23,759 nucleotides of DNA from an uncultured Porphyromonadaceae bacterium (GTDB lineage Bacteria; Bacteroidota; Bacteroidia; Bacteroidales; Muribaculaceae), in the NCBI GenBank assembly GCA_900550645.1, contig URTA01000038.1, forward strand, positions 1 through 23,759, read 5' to 3'. The notes under the pieces were generated by a model. It had not been told where the DNA came from. It did no database searches and was given only the letters and a program-made list of their open reading frames with translations. Below are positions 1 to 6,377 of the stretch, piece after piece (positions within the stretch are counted from its first letter, which is position 1; each line of letters opens with the position of its first letter). Made by a program: the position numbers and the translations under genes.

Positions 1-79
1 TTCTGCTCTTCAAGAAGTTGGGTGTGCCTCTCTGCGGTTTAGCGGACAGTAATATATCGGATTAATCTTCGGAATTGCC

Positions 80-214
80 ATGATTGTCGCAGCTTGCGTG
101 ATCCTGAGCAAGAAAAACAGAGGCTGGGGATACTATGTCCTCGCAATCCTGTTCCCGCTGATCGGCCTGATCGTTGCACTTTGCCTGAAAGACCTGAGCA
201 ACAATAACGGATAG
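80..214 (+). CDS. Small two-helix membrane protein, unknown function (possibly 5'-truncated)
   Basis: A 44-residue frame from an ATG. It holds a hydrophobic stretch, a basic turn (SKKNRGWGYY) and a second hydrophobic helix ending in a charged tail. This hairpin layout is common at the C-terminus of small membrane proteins. The frame is open upstream to a stop at 50-52, and those upstream codons also encode hydrophobic residues (GLIFGIA). The ATG therefore starts in the middle of the first helix, and no standard start codon lies before it. Either the 5' end of the gene is lost or frameshifted, or the ATG start is real and the first helix is short. I do not recognise a family, and expression is uncertain. 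Confidence 0.3.
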   Translation: MIVAACVILSKKNRGWGYYVLAILFPLIGLIVALCLKDLSNNNG

Positions 215-276
215 GCCTGACACACCGCATAGGCTGGCACTCAGCCAATATGCGCAGAACACCTCAAACGACACAG

Positions 277-321
277 CATCAGCCTTCGGGTGAGCCTCAT
301 GGCAGGAGCCGAAGGCTGATG
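277..321. repeat. Perfect 13-bp inverted repeat (hairpin)
   Basis: CATCAGCCTTCGG at 277-289 is matched by its exact reverse complement at 309-321, leaving a 19-nt loop. There is no clean T-tract on either side, only TTACTTTCT after it on the plus strand. It may end transcription of the small ORF before it or be a remnant repeat. It is the only clear structure in the 215-473 gap. Confidence 0.5.
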
Positions 322-473
322 TTACTTTCTGCCGCTCCGGTTAATGAGCCTCAATTTCGGCACTTTAACCGAAACTTTGGGGCGTTTTTTCGGGCTGAAA
401 GTGGCACAGTCCGATTTTTTTGACTAATTTAGCCGTGCAGTTTGTTGTATATGCAACTGCAAGGATATAATAT

Positions 474-1907
474 ATGGCTATCAGCTCTTTGTTGTCATAC
501 CTGCTGGTGGCGGTTTATTTCTTCTTTGTAATAAGCTGCATCATCGTCGTCCTGTCAGAGAACCGCAACCCCATACGGTCGCTGGCATGGGTCATCGCGC
601 TCGTCTTCCTCCCCTTCGTGGGGATAGTCTTCTACCTGTTTCTGGGGCGCAACCCCAAAATGCAGCATATCATCAGCCGCCACTACAAACGGCGCATCGC
701 CAACGCGACACGCCCCGAAAACCCGGACACCTCGCCGCTGGGGCTGTCAAAGGAATTCGAGCAGCTCGCCCGCCTGGCGGCAAACATCTCCATCTCCCCC
801 CTCACGATGAACAACGAGCTGGAGATTTTCTCAGACGGAGCGACAAAGTTTGAAGACCTGGAAGAAGACCTGCGAGCCGCCAAGTCGTCGATTTACCTGC
901 AATACTACATATTCTCTGATGACACTCTCGGACAGGAGATTGCGGACATACTGATGGAGCGTGCTCGAGCCGGCGTGGTGGTCAAGGTAATATATGACCA
1001 TGTCGGGTCGTTCTCTGCACGAAACCGATTCTTCAAGCGGCTGCGAGCTGCCGGCGTTGACGCGCACCCGTTCTTCAAGGTGACGTTCCACCACCTTGCC
1101 AGCCGCATCAACTGGCGCAACCACCGCAAGATAGTCGTCATCGACGGCAAAATCGGCTACATCGGCGGCATGAACATCGCCCAGCGGTATGTGTTCGGCA
1201 CTGGCGACGGCCGCGTATGGCGCGACACGCATTTCCGCGTGCGCGGCGAAATAGTCAAGTCGCTCATCGCATCGTTTGCCATTGACTGGAGCTTCACCAA
1301 CAAGCCCTTCGAGCATCCGCAGCAGCCCGATGACGCGCAGCCGCCGAAACTGTCATCACACATCGGGATGCAGCTCATCTGCTCCGGACCTACGGAACGC
1401 TGGGCCAACCTGTCGCTGTGCTTCCTCTCTGCGATCACAGCCGCCCAAAAGCACATTTACATCCAGACACCATACTTCCTTCCCACCGAGGCTCTGCTGC
1501 AGGCGTTGCAGGCCGCTGCGCTTGCCAAGGTGGATGTGCGCATCATGATACCCGGCGTGAGCGACTCGCGCCTGATACGCTACGCCTCATTCTCATACAT
1601 CACGCAGTGCCTGCAGGCGGGCATCAAGGTATACCTCTACAAGCCCGGGATGCTGCATGCCAAGACCATGATAATCGACGACGATTTCTGCACCTCAGGG
1701 TCTACCAACTTCGATTTCCGCAGCCTGGAGAACAATTTCGAGTCCAACCTGCTGATATACTCTCACGAAGCCAACCAGGCGATGCAGCGGATATTCTTCG
1801 AGGACCAGAAGCAGTGCGTCAAGATCTCGCTGTCACAGTGGCACCGCCGCCCGCTCAGCCAGCGTTTCCTCGAGTCAACAGTCCGCCTTCTATCCCCTAT
1901 CCTTTGA
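474..1907 (+). CDS. cls: Cardiolipin synthase (phospholipase D superfamily)
   Basis: Makes cardiolipin at the inner membrane by joining phosphatidyl groups. The 477 residues are about the usual size of ClsA-type enzymes. The N-terminus has two hydrophobic helices (about residues 6-28 and 36-57, the PLDc_N region). Two HxKx4D phospholipase D signatures follow: H217/K219/D224 within NWRNHRKIVVID, and H395/K397/D402 within LHAKTMIID. Each is followed by the usual Gly/Ser-Asn segment (GGMN and SGSTNFD). The start is supported by an AAGGA at 461-465, 8 nt before the ATG. The gene stands alone and converges with the NYN gene, whose stop is 33 nt away. No clear promoter of the type seen elsewhere in this window was found in front of it. 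The protein looks intact. Confidence 0.95.
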   Translation: MAISSLLSYLLVAVYFFFVISCIIVVLSENRNPIRSLAWVIALVFLPFVGIVFYLFLGRNPKMQHIISRHYKRRIANATRPENPDTSPLGLSKEFEQLARLAANISISPLTMNNELEIFSDGATKFEDLEEDLRAAKSSIYLQYYIFSDDTLGQEIADILMERARAGVVVKVIYDHVGSFSARNRFFKRLRAAGVDAHPFFKVTFHHLASRINWRNHRKIVVIDGKIGYIGGMNIAQRYVFGTGDGRVWRDTHFRVRGEIVKSLIASFAIDWSFTNKPFEHPQQPDDAQPPKLSSHIGMQLICSGPTERWANLSLCFLSAITAAQKHIYIQTPYFLPTEALLQALQAAALAKVDVRIMIPGVSDSRLIRYASFSYITQCLQAGIKVYLYKPGMLHAKTMIIDDDFCTSGSTNFDFRSLENNFESNLLIYSHEANQAMQRIFFEDQKQCVKISLSQWHRRPLSQRFLESTVRLLSPIL

Positions 1908-1939
1908 GCATAACCTTCCACATTGTAAATATTGTAAAA

Positions 1940-2587
1940 TCACTTGCCATCTCGGCGAGCTTTCCACTTCGCGGGAATTTCCAACTCAAACCCGGTCTTA
2001 AGCACAATTCTATCCGGCAACATCGCTTTCTTGAACCTGCTCTCATACCGTTCAAGGCGTGTTGGTGTCCCTAAACTCAGCATATTGGACGAGCTATGGT
2101 TCGGCGGAAAGTATATAAAGACCTTCTTGCCAGCCTCGCGTGCAAGATTTATTGCTGGAATCATGTCACTGTCCGCAGAAACAAGAATCGCAATATCGCA
2201 GTTGTCCTGATAGGCATCGGCGACAATCTGTGTAGCAAGATTTACATCAGACTGTTTCTCCTCAAATGTTTCGATTATGTTGTGGCACTTGAAACACTCC
2301 AGTTTCTTTTTCAGATACTTGCCTAAAATCAGGTTGAACTTGCGGTTTTCAAGATTGGCCTGAAAGAACGCATTTTGCCGAAGGCTTTTTTCTTGGTTTC
2401 CAAGAGGCCTTGCAGAAAAATACTTGACAGCAACAAGCTCCTGCGACGGTCCCATAAACTGCTCAAACAGAGCCACGACATCGAGCCAATAATACTTGTT
2501 CCACGGTCTTCTCCTTATGCCATAATAGAAATTAAAGCCATCAACATACACTACAACTCGCTGTTTATTAACGAAATCCTGTGCCAT
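1940..2587 (-). CDS. NYN-domain (PIN-like) nuclease-family protein
   Basis: A 215-residue protein with the layout of NYN domains, a PIN-like fold family of putative RNases. The first strand carries the acidic motif YVDGFNFYYG (D16). A conserved region KQSDVNLA has D114. The acidic pair sits in SADSDM (D138, D141). A CFKC pair (C98, C101) in the middle could bind metal. The longer frame reaching 2812 is unlikely: its first 75 residues read through the intergenic leader and terminator and have no domain character. The ATG at 2585-2587 is therefore chosen. The gene is A+T-richer than cls. It is preceded by a promoter and a terminator-bearing leader on the same strand. It could be an RNA-processing enzyme or part of a defence locus; substrate and partner are unknown. 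Confidence 0.85.
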   Translation of the reverse strand: MAQDFVNKQRVVVYVDGFNFYYGIRRRPWNKYYWLDVVALFEQFMGPSQELVAVKYFSARPLGNQEKSLRQNAFFQANLENRKFNLILGKYLKKKLECFKCHNIIETFEEKQSDVNLATQIVADAYQDNCDIAILVSADSDMIPAINLAREAGKKVFIYFPPNHSSSNMLSLGTPTRLERYESRFKKAMLPDRIVLKTGFELEIPAKWKARRDGK

Positions 2588-2666
2588 AACAAAAAAAATA
2601 AGCCCCCGATTTCCGAGGGCGGGCCTTAGCGTTTTCCATCTAAGGGGGATAATGTCCGTTATTAGA
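2588..2666 (-). ncRNA. Candidate attenuator leader or small RNA in front of the NYN gene
   Basis: The predicted transcript from the promoter at 2672-2702 begins near 2665. In about 78 nt it would form three consecutive stem-loops: TAAT/ATTA (2650-2664, 4 bp), CCTTAG/CTAAGG (2624-2645, 6 bp, 10-nt loop) and the terminator stem (2602-2620). RNA polymerase stopping at the T-tract would leave a free RNA of about 75 nt; reading through would express the NYN gene. A CCCCC run near 2644-2648 could compete with the left arm of the terminator for its GGGGG, but only over 5 bp. The structures are read directly; the function is inference. Confidence 0.4.
2591..2620 (-). terminator. Intrinsic terminator directly upstream of the NYN start codon
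   Basis: Read on the minus strand, GCCCTCGG and TCGGGGGC form a 7-8 bp G+C-rich stem (2602-2620) with a tiny AAA loop. It is followed at once by TTATTTTTTTT (2591-2601). The T-tract ends four bases before the NYN ATG. No other minus-strand gene lies between it and the promoter at 2672-2702, so it can only act on the NYN leader or on a short RNA made from that promoter. Confidence 0.85.
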
Positions 2667-2671
2667 CATCG

Positions 2672-2702
2672 CGAAGTTAGCAATTTCGGGGTAGATGCGC
2701 AA
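2672..2702 (-). promoter_or_regulatory. Promoter for the NYN leader
   Basis: On the minus strand, TTG (2700-2702), a 20-nt spacer and TAACTTCG (2672-2679) match the Bacteroidetes promoter TTTG-N19/20-TAnnTTTG with one mismatch in the -7 box. Initiation is expected near 2665. Confidence 0.65.
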
Positions 2703-2767
2703 GCGTTGTGCCAAAAATTAACAGTTAAACACACAAGCCGAGAACCAGCCGGGCAGCTCCTTATGCA

Positions 2768-2797
2768 TTGCTGTTCCAAAGAAAAGTCGTAACTTTG
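2768..2797 (+). promoter_or_regulatory. Promoter upstream of the MATE remnant
   Basis: TTG (2768-2770), a 19-nt spacer and a perfect TAACTTTG -7 box (2790-2797). It diverges from the NYN promoter. The leader to the MATE ATG at 2928 would be about 125 nt. Apart from this promoter and a 14-codon reading frame at 2831-2875 behind a GGAGG, I see nothing in 2703-2927. Confidence 0.7.
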
Positions 2798-2927
2798 CGC
2801 CCGGAAACGCACGCGGTATCATCGGAGGCAATGGCACTGCCGGATAAGATGAGGATGGCTTTCTACTCGTCATAGCGGGTGCCCGTTCTGCTTTTATCCA
2901 AATGTCTAACCTCAAAAATGTACTGCA

Positions 2928-3446
2928 ATGCAGCTCAACAACCACGACTTGGGGAATGACCGCATCCCCTCGCTTTTCAGAGCATACCTCCTGCCGACAC
3001 TGGTCGGAATGCTCAGCATCTGCGGCGTCACAGCTATTGACGGCATATTCATCGGACACGGCGTGGGCAGCGACGGCCTCGCCGCCGTCAACATTGCCTA
3101 CGCTCCGATAATGGCGTTCACCGGCGTGGGGCTGATGCTCGGCATCGGCGCGTCTGTCGTCTCCTCAATCGCGCTCGCCGACGGAGACACCCGCCGCGCT
3201 CGCCTAAACATCACCGGCATCGGCTACTTCCAGTCTGTGGAACGCAACGCGCCCTCACTGGTGTTCTCGCTGCTTCGCGGCGCGGTGTTCATAATACCCG
3301 TATTCTTCGCTATGGCGCACTTCGCCGGGCTGACCGGACTGTGGCTCGCCCTCGCCGTCTCCGAGGCCATGACCGCAGTACTGATAATCGCGCTCTTCGC
3401 CTACACCCGGCGGCACTCACGCCGCGCCGCCGCTCACCACGGCTAA
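2928..3446 (+). pseudogene. MATE-family multidrug transporter remnant with in-frame internal deletion
   Basis: Only 172 residues, against roughly 440-450 for a functional MATE Na+/H+-drug antiporter. Residues 1 to about 94 are a normal MATE N-terminus: LGNDRIPSLF lead, then two helices, then GVGLMLGIGASVVSSIALADGDTRRA. Residues from about 97 (GIGYFQSVERN, then SLLRGAVFIIPVFF and LTGLWLALAVSEAMTAV) are a normal MATE C-terminus. The ten or so helices between are missing. The frame is kept across the junction near nucleotides 3210-3222, and the promoter at 2768-2797 is intact, so a short membrane protein could still be made, but not a working transporter. It is G+C-rich like the core genes, unlike the NYN and restriction genes on either side of it. 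Confidence 0.85.
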
Positions 3447-3497
3447 CTATCAGAACAACGAATTTATTGACCTCGAATCTTCGGATTGCGGCAATCA

Positions 3498-4493
3498 TCA
3501 CCGGTACACTTCCAGATACTTTAGTCCGTTGAAATGCACCAGATGTTCAGGATTGTCCGCAATCCAAACCTCGGTTTCCCATGCTATGTCTTTCGCCTTC
3601 TGCCTGAATGAGTTTCTGTCCTCAAATGCAGTAAAGAATACCAATTCTGCCGAACATCCAGCCTCTTCCAATTTTCTTCGGATTTTACGGACTCGAATTT
3701 CATCCCACTCACCTGTTGAGTAAAACGCTTCTATCAAATACAGCAAATTCTTCTCGGCACTGTATGCAATGACATCTGGCAACTCCTCGTGTTCCAAAGG
3801 GTAGAATTTGATTTTCTCCAACTCCTCCTTTTCCAAATGAAGATACTTATTGTCAGTGTCTCCAATATACAAAACTTCAGCACCAAATCCGAACAGCGGC
3901 AGAAACTCCTCAACTATAGCCTTTTGCAATCTGTTATGACTGCCGAATGTCAACTCAATCTTCTTTCCTCCCGGCAACGTAACCGGGACTTTCTGAAGTT
4001 CACGCCGTCTATCCAACTCATCTTTCAACGACTTTGCGGAGGTTCTAAAGACCGACAATTCTTCATCAAAATTGGGAGTGCCGTACTTATTGAGCAGTTT
4101 CACAAATGACGCACTCAATCCGTAACCACGTGAAGGATTATTGGTTGCCTGAGCCTCTACAGAAGATGAGTTTACAACAATGCCAGCCTCAAGCAACAAC
4201 TTGAGGTCTTGCCTTCTTATGTTGTCATACGAGCCAGAGGAAATTAATTCTCCGTAATATTTGTTCTCATAGGCAATTATATCCCTCGTCCTTGAGAACT
4301 TGCCGTCATCAACAGACTGAGCTTCTGAGAAGTCTGTCTTTACACCTCCAACCGCAAGACACGCTTTTGCCATACGCTCCAATCTGCGTTCTGTGCCACT
4401 CAACGGTACTCCTATCAACTCGAACACATCTAACAAATCGAATATCAGCCTTTTTACTTTTGGCGAAGTTCCTCTTCTTACTTCAATTTTCAT
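3498..4493 (-). CDS. Type II restriction endonuclease, BsuBI/PstI family
   Basis: Cuts double-stranded DNA at a short palindrome; the characterised BsuBI and PstI recognise CTGCAG, and whether this one does is inferred. The 331 residues match full-length PstI-type enzymes. The N-terminal half (to about residue 165) is a helical, winged-helix-like region. The catalytic half has the family's hallmark blocks: HNRLQKAIVEEFLPLF (186-201), VLYIGDT (207-213), LPDVIAY (238-244, D240), LLYLIEAF (250-257, E255), TAFEDRNSF (288-296) and IAWETEVWIADNPEHLVHFNG (from 303 on). Nothing key is missing. Its ATG overlaps the methyltransferase stop by four bases (ATGA, 4490-4493), implying coupled translation after the methyltransferase. 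It converges with the MATE remnant. Base composition is clearly A+T-richer than the neighbours, which suggests transfer. Confidence 0.95.
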   Translation of the reverse strand: MKIEVRRGTSPKVKRLIFDLLDVFELIGVPLSGTERRLERMAKACLAVGGVKTDFSEAQSVDDGKFSRTRDIIAYENKYYGELISSGSYDNIRRQDLKLLLEAGIVVNSSSVEAQATNNPSRGYGLSASFVKLLNKYGTPNFDEELSVFRTSAKSLKDELDRRRELQKVPVTLPGGKKIELTFGSHNRLQKAIVEEFLPLFGFGAEVLYIGDTDNKYLHLEKEELEKIKFYPLEHEELPDVIAYSAEKNLLYLIEAFYSTGEWDEIRVRKIRRKLEEAGCSAELVFFTAFEDRNSFRQKAKDIAWETEVWIADNPEHLVHFNGLKYLEVYR

Positions 4494-5509
4494 ATAGCAA
4501 ATAAGTCATTAGGGACAAGGTTGTCTAAAATGTATTGGGGGGATTTATGCTCGCAATGGTATGTGTCTTTCATTCTCAAAGCTATTTTATACGCCAAGAG
4601 GGGCGGGACTGCATTGCCTATTTGATAGAAGCGTTTTGTCTCTGTGCCGGAAAACTCGAACCAATCAGGGAACGACTGCAGGCGAGCTGCTTCCCGATCA
4701 GTTATACGCCTTCTTCTGCCGTCAGACAACCGCACTCGCTGCATATCACTCGTAGCTCCTGCGAGATTTCTGCATGTAATAGTCCTTGCCGGGCGATCCG
4801 GGTACAAATCACGAGGGTTCACACAGTGTGACTTCTTTTCATATACAGCTATGTACTCGTCTTGGCGCGGTGTCAAAATCTTGTCTGCAGGTTCAGGGCT
4901 GTTCATAGTATCGCCAATTGCTTCTGCCACTGAAACCTTACGGATTTCCTTGTGCGGGAAACGGAATGTGGAGCGATGACCGACACATACCAGACGCTCA
5001 CGCTTTTGTGGCACGCCATAGTCTACTGCATTCAGCACCTTATACTCTACATAATACCCCAATTTCCGCAGCTCTTCAACTATCAAATCAAGATACCACT
5101 TATGGCGTCCCAAAATGTTTGCAACATTCTCAAACATGAACAAGCGCGGCTGTATGCGCCTTACAGCGTCGATGAATACAGGAAATCCATCCCGAGCATC
5201 TTCTATCCCCTTCTGATTGCCGAAACGGCTGAACGGCTGGCAGGGCGGACCGCCTATGACAATGCCGATATTCTCTATATCTGGATATTCAAACCCGACT
5301 TCAAGAAACTGGTTATGACAATCTCCTGTCAGGTTACGGTTGTAAGTCTCTGCCGCCTCACTGACCATTTCAAAGCCAATTGTTTTGAACCCTGCGGCTT
5401 CAAACCCCAATGAAAGGCCTCCGCACCCGGCAAACAAATCCAAGACCACAGCGGACTCGTCAATGCCAGGGCGCAAAAGGTCGTCTATGTAGTTGCTGTA
5501 CTCAGTCAT
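4490..5509 (-). CDS. DNA (cytosine-5) methyltransferase of the restriction-modification pair
   Basis: Adds a methyl group to C5 of cytosine in the target of the adjacent endonuclease, protecting the host. All core motifs are present in order in 339 residues: motif I DLFAGCGGLSLGFEAAGF (24-41), motif IV GGPPCQPFS (86-94, nucleophile C90), motif VI ENV (127-129), motif VIII QKRERL (168-173), motif IX around RRITDREAARLQSFPDWF (267-284) and motif X QIGNAVPP (296-303). The target-recognition region between VIII and IX (about 185-260) is short, as in single-specificity enzymes. It is first in a two-gene operon with its own promoter at 5547-5578. BsuBI and PstI themselves pair with adenine methyltransferases, so a cytosine enzyme is the less usual partner. 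Intact and A+T-rich. Confidence 0.95.
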   Translation of the reverse strand: MTEYSNYIDDLLRPGIDESAVVLDLFAGCGGLSLGFEAAGFKTIGFEMVSEAAETYNRNLTGDCHNQFLEVGFEYPDIENIGIVIGGPPCQPFSRFGNQKGIEDARDGFPVFIDAVRRIQPRLFMFENVANILGRHKWYLDLIVEELRKLGYYVEYKVLNAVDYGVPQKRERLVCVGHRSTFRFPHKEIRKVSVAEAIGDTMNSPEPADKILTPRQDEYIAVYEKKSHCVNPRDLYPDRPARTITCRNLAGATSDMQRVRLSDGRRRRITDREAARLQSFPDWFEFSGTETKRFYQIGNAVPPLLAYKIALRMKDTYHCEHKSPQYILDNLVPNDLFAI

Positions 5510-5546
5510 TGGACGGTCGTATTGAGCTATGCGTCAAAAACATTTT

Positions 5547-5578
5547 CAAAGATACTAACTATAGCCGGAGTAGGCAAA
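5547..5578 (-). promoter_or_regulatory. Promoter of the restriction-modification operon
   Basis: On the minus strand, TTTG (5575-5578), exactly 20 nt, then TATCTTTG (5547-5554): a full match to the Bacteroidetes consensus. The leader to the methyltransferase ATG would be about 30 nt. No controller-protein gene is seen. Confidence 0.8.
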
Positions 5579-5587
5579 TATATGGGA

Positions 5588-5626
5588 TAAAAAATTGCGG
5601 AAGCCAATTTCCCAATTGACTTCCGC
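5588..5626 (-). terminator. Intrinsic terminator after the ung-to-DUF3109 operon
   Basis: GCGGAAG (5597-5603) pairs with CTTCCGC (5620-5626); after one C-A mismatch, CAATT pairs with AATTG around a 4-nt loop. On the minus strand it is followed by AATTTTTTA. It sits 140 nt past the DUF3109 stop and just before the restriction-modification promoter, insulating the two units. The 5627-5765 stretch between holds no gene that I can see. Confidence 0.75.
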
Positions 5627-5765
5627 ATAATACTACTTGACTAAATAAATTCTTACATGTCACGTTCGTAGAAACTTCCGCACAAAAGTAGATATTATTT
5701 CGCAGTCACGAATTATCCGTCGCGTTAAATGATACTAAACATCCTAATATCGGACTTTTGCCGGG

Positions 5766-6347
5766 CTATTTTGCGTGTTGCCAGACCCATTCGTCGGCAG
5801 TCAACTCAAGTTCCGCATACCAATCCTCGCCAAATTGCCGTATCAGCGGCTCACGAAGGAACTGGTACGCGCGGATGCCGCGCTTCAGTCCGTTCAGCTC
5901 GGCTGTGCGGCACACTGACCAGCGGTGCAAATTGACCGCCGTCATTAGCCCGCACGGCGCGAGGCGCACTGGATACAGGTGGCACGACGAGGGCTTGCAC
6001 TGCGGTATCCGCCCCTCACGGTATGCCTTCTCGAGGAGGCAAAGGCAGATGCCGTCATCGGTGTATGTGGTGAACACGCAGTCCTTGCCGTCAACTATCG
6101 AAGTCACCAAGTCGCCGTCGCTGTCTACATAGCACACGCCCTGATTTTCCACAACTTTCTGTGCAGCGGCATCCATCTCGCCGTATATCTGCGGCAGCAC
6201 CTCCTCGATGCGTTCCACTTCGTCCATATCAAGGGGCGCGCCGGCATCGCCGTCTATGCAGCACTGGCCGTGGCACTGCGACAGGTCGCAGCAAAAGAAC
6301 CGCTCTATCAGGTCGAGCGAGACGAGTGTGTCCTGTATCTGTATCAT
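5766..6347 (-). CDS. DUF3109 family cysteine-rich protein
   Basis: A 193-residue cytoplasmic protein of the DUF3109 family, common in Bacteroidota and of unknown function. Cysteines cluster as FFCCDLSQCHGQCC near the N-terminus (C19, C20, C25, C29, C30), followed by the family's GDAGAPLDMDE. More follow as DCVF, CLCLL, CKPSSCHLYP and CRTAEL. This pattern suggests a bound metal or Fe-S cluster, related to the zinc/iron-chelating YkgJ-type proteins; that is inference. It is last in the ung operon, 30 nt after the DUF5103 stop, and is followed by the terminator at 5588-5626. The start ATG is consistent with homologues beginning just before the first cysteine block. Intact. Confidence 0.88.
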   Translation of the reverse strand: MIQIQDTLVSLDLIERFFCCDLSQCHGQCCIDGDAGAPLDMDEVERIEEVLPQIYGEMDAAAQKVVENQGVCYVDSDGDLVTSIVDGKDCVFTTYTDDGICLCLLEKAYREGRIPQCKPSSCHLYPVRLAPCGLMTAVNLHRWSVCRTAELNGLKRGIRAYQFLREPLIRQFGEDWYAELELTADEWVWQHAK

Positions 6348-6377
6348 GCTTTTGTGTTTGTGGTGTCTGCGCCTGGG

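Noticed and set aside
437..460. A 6-bp hairpin (GCAGTT/AACTGC) just before the cls ribosome-binding site, and a TATAAT-like string after it.
   Set aside because: The stem is weak with a 12-nt loop, and the TATAAT-like string overlaps the start region and does not fit the promoter type of this organism.
2640..2669. A 9-codon mini reading frame (MSNNGHYPP) in the NYN leader, as a possible leader peptide.
   Set aside because: Its ATG lies at or before the predicted transcription start, directly after the -7 box, and it has no run of a single amino acid that would suit classical attenuation.
2587..2812. A 75-residue N-terminal extension of the NYN protein.
   Set aside because: It runs through the promoter, stem-loops and terminator and shows no domain character; the NYN fold begins right after the inner ATG.
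2831..2875. A 14-codon reading frame behind GGAGG in the MATE leader.
   Set aside because: It has no recognisable features and could arise by chance; the gene after it is itself broken. It is noted only in the promoter entry.
3460..5652. A 9-bp inverted match (GAATTTATT at 3460-3468 and its complement at 5644-5652) flanking the restriction-modification pair.
   Set aside because: It is short and A+T-rich, so chance is likely, and there are no target-site duplications or mobility genes.
5619..5682. The short repeat ACTTCCGCA at 5619-5627 and 5674-5682, as a possible attachment site.
   Set aside because: Only 9 bp, and one copy is an arm of the terminator hairpin; there is no tRNA or integrase nearby.
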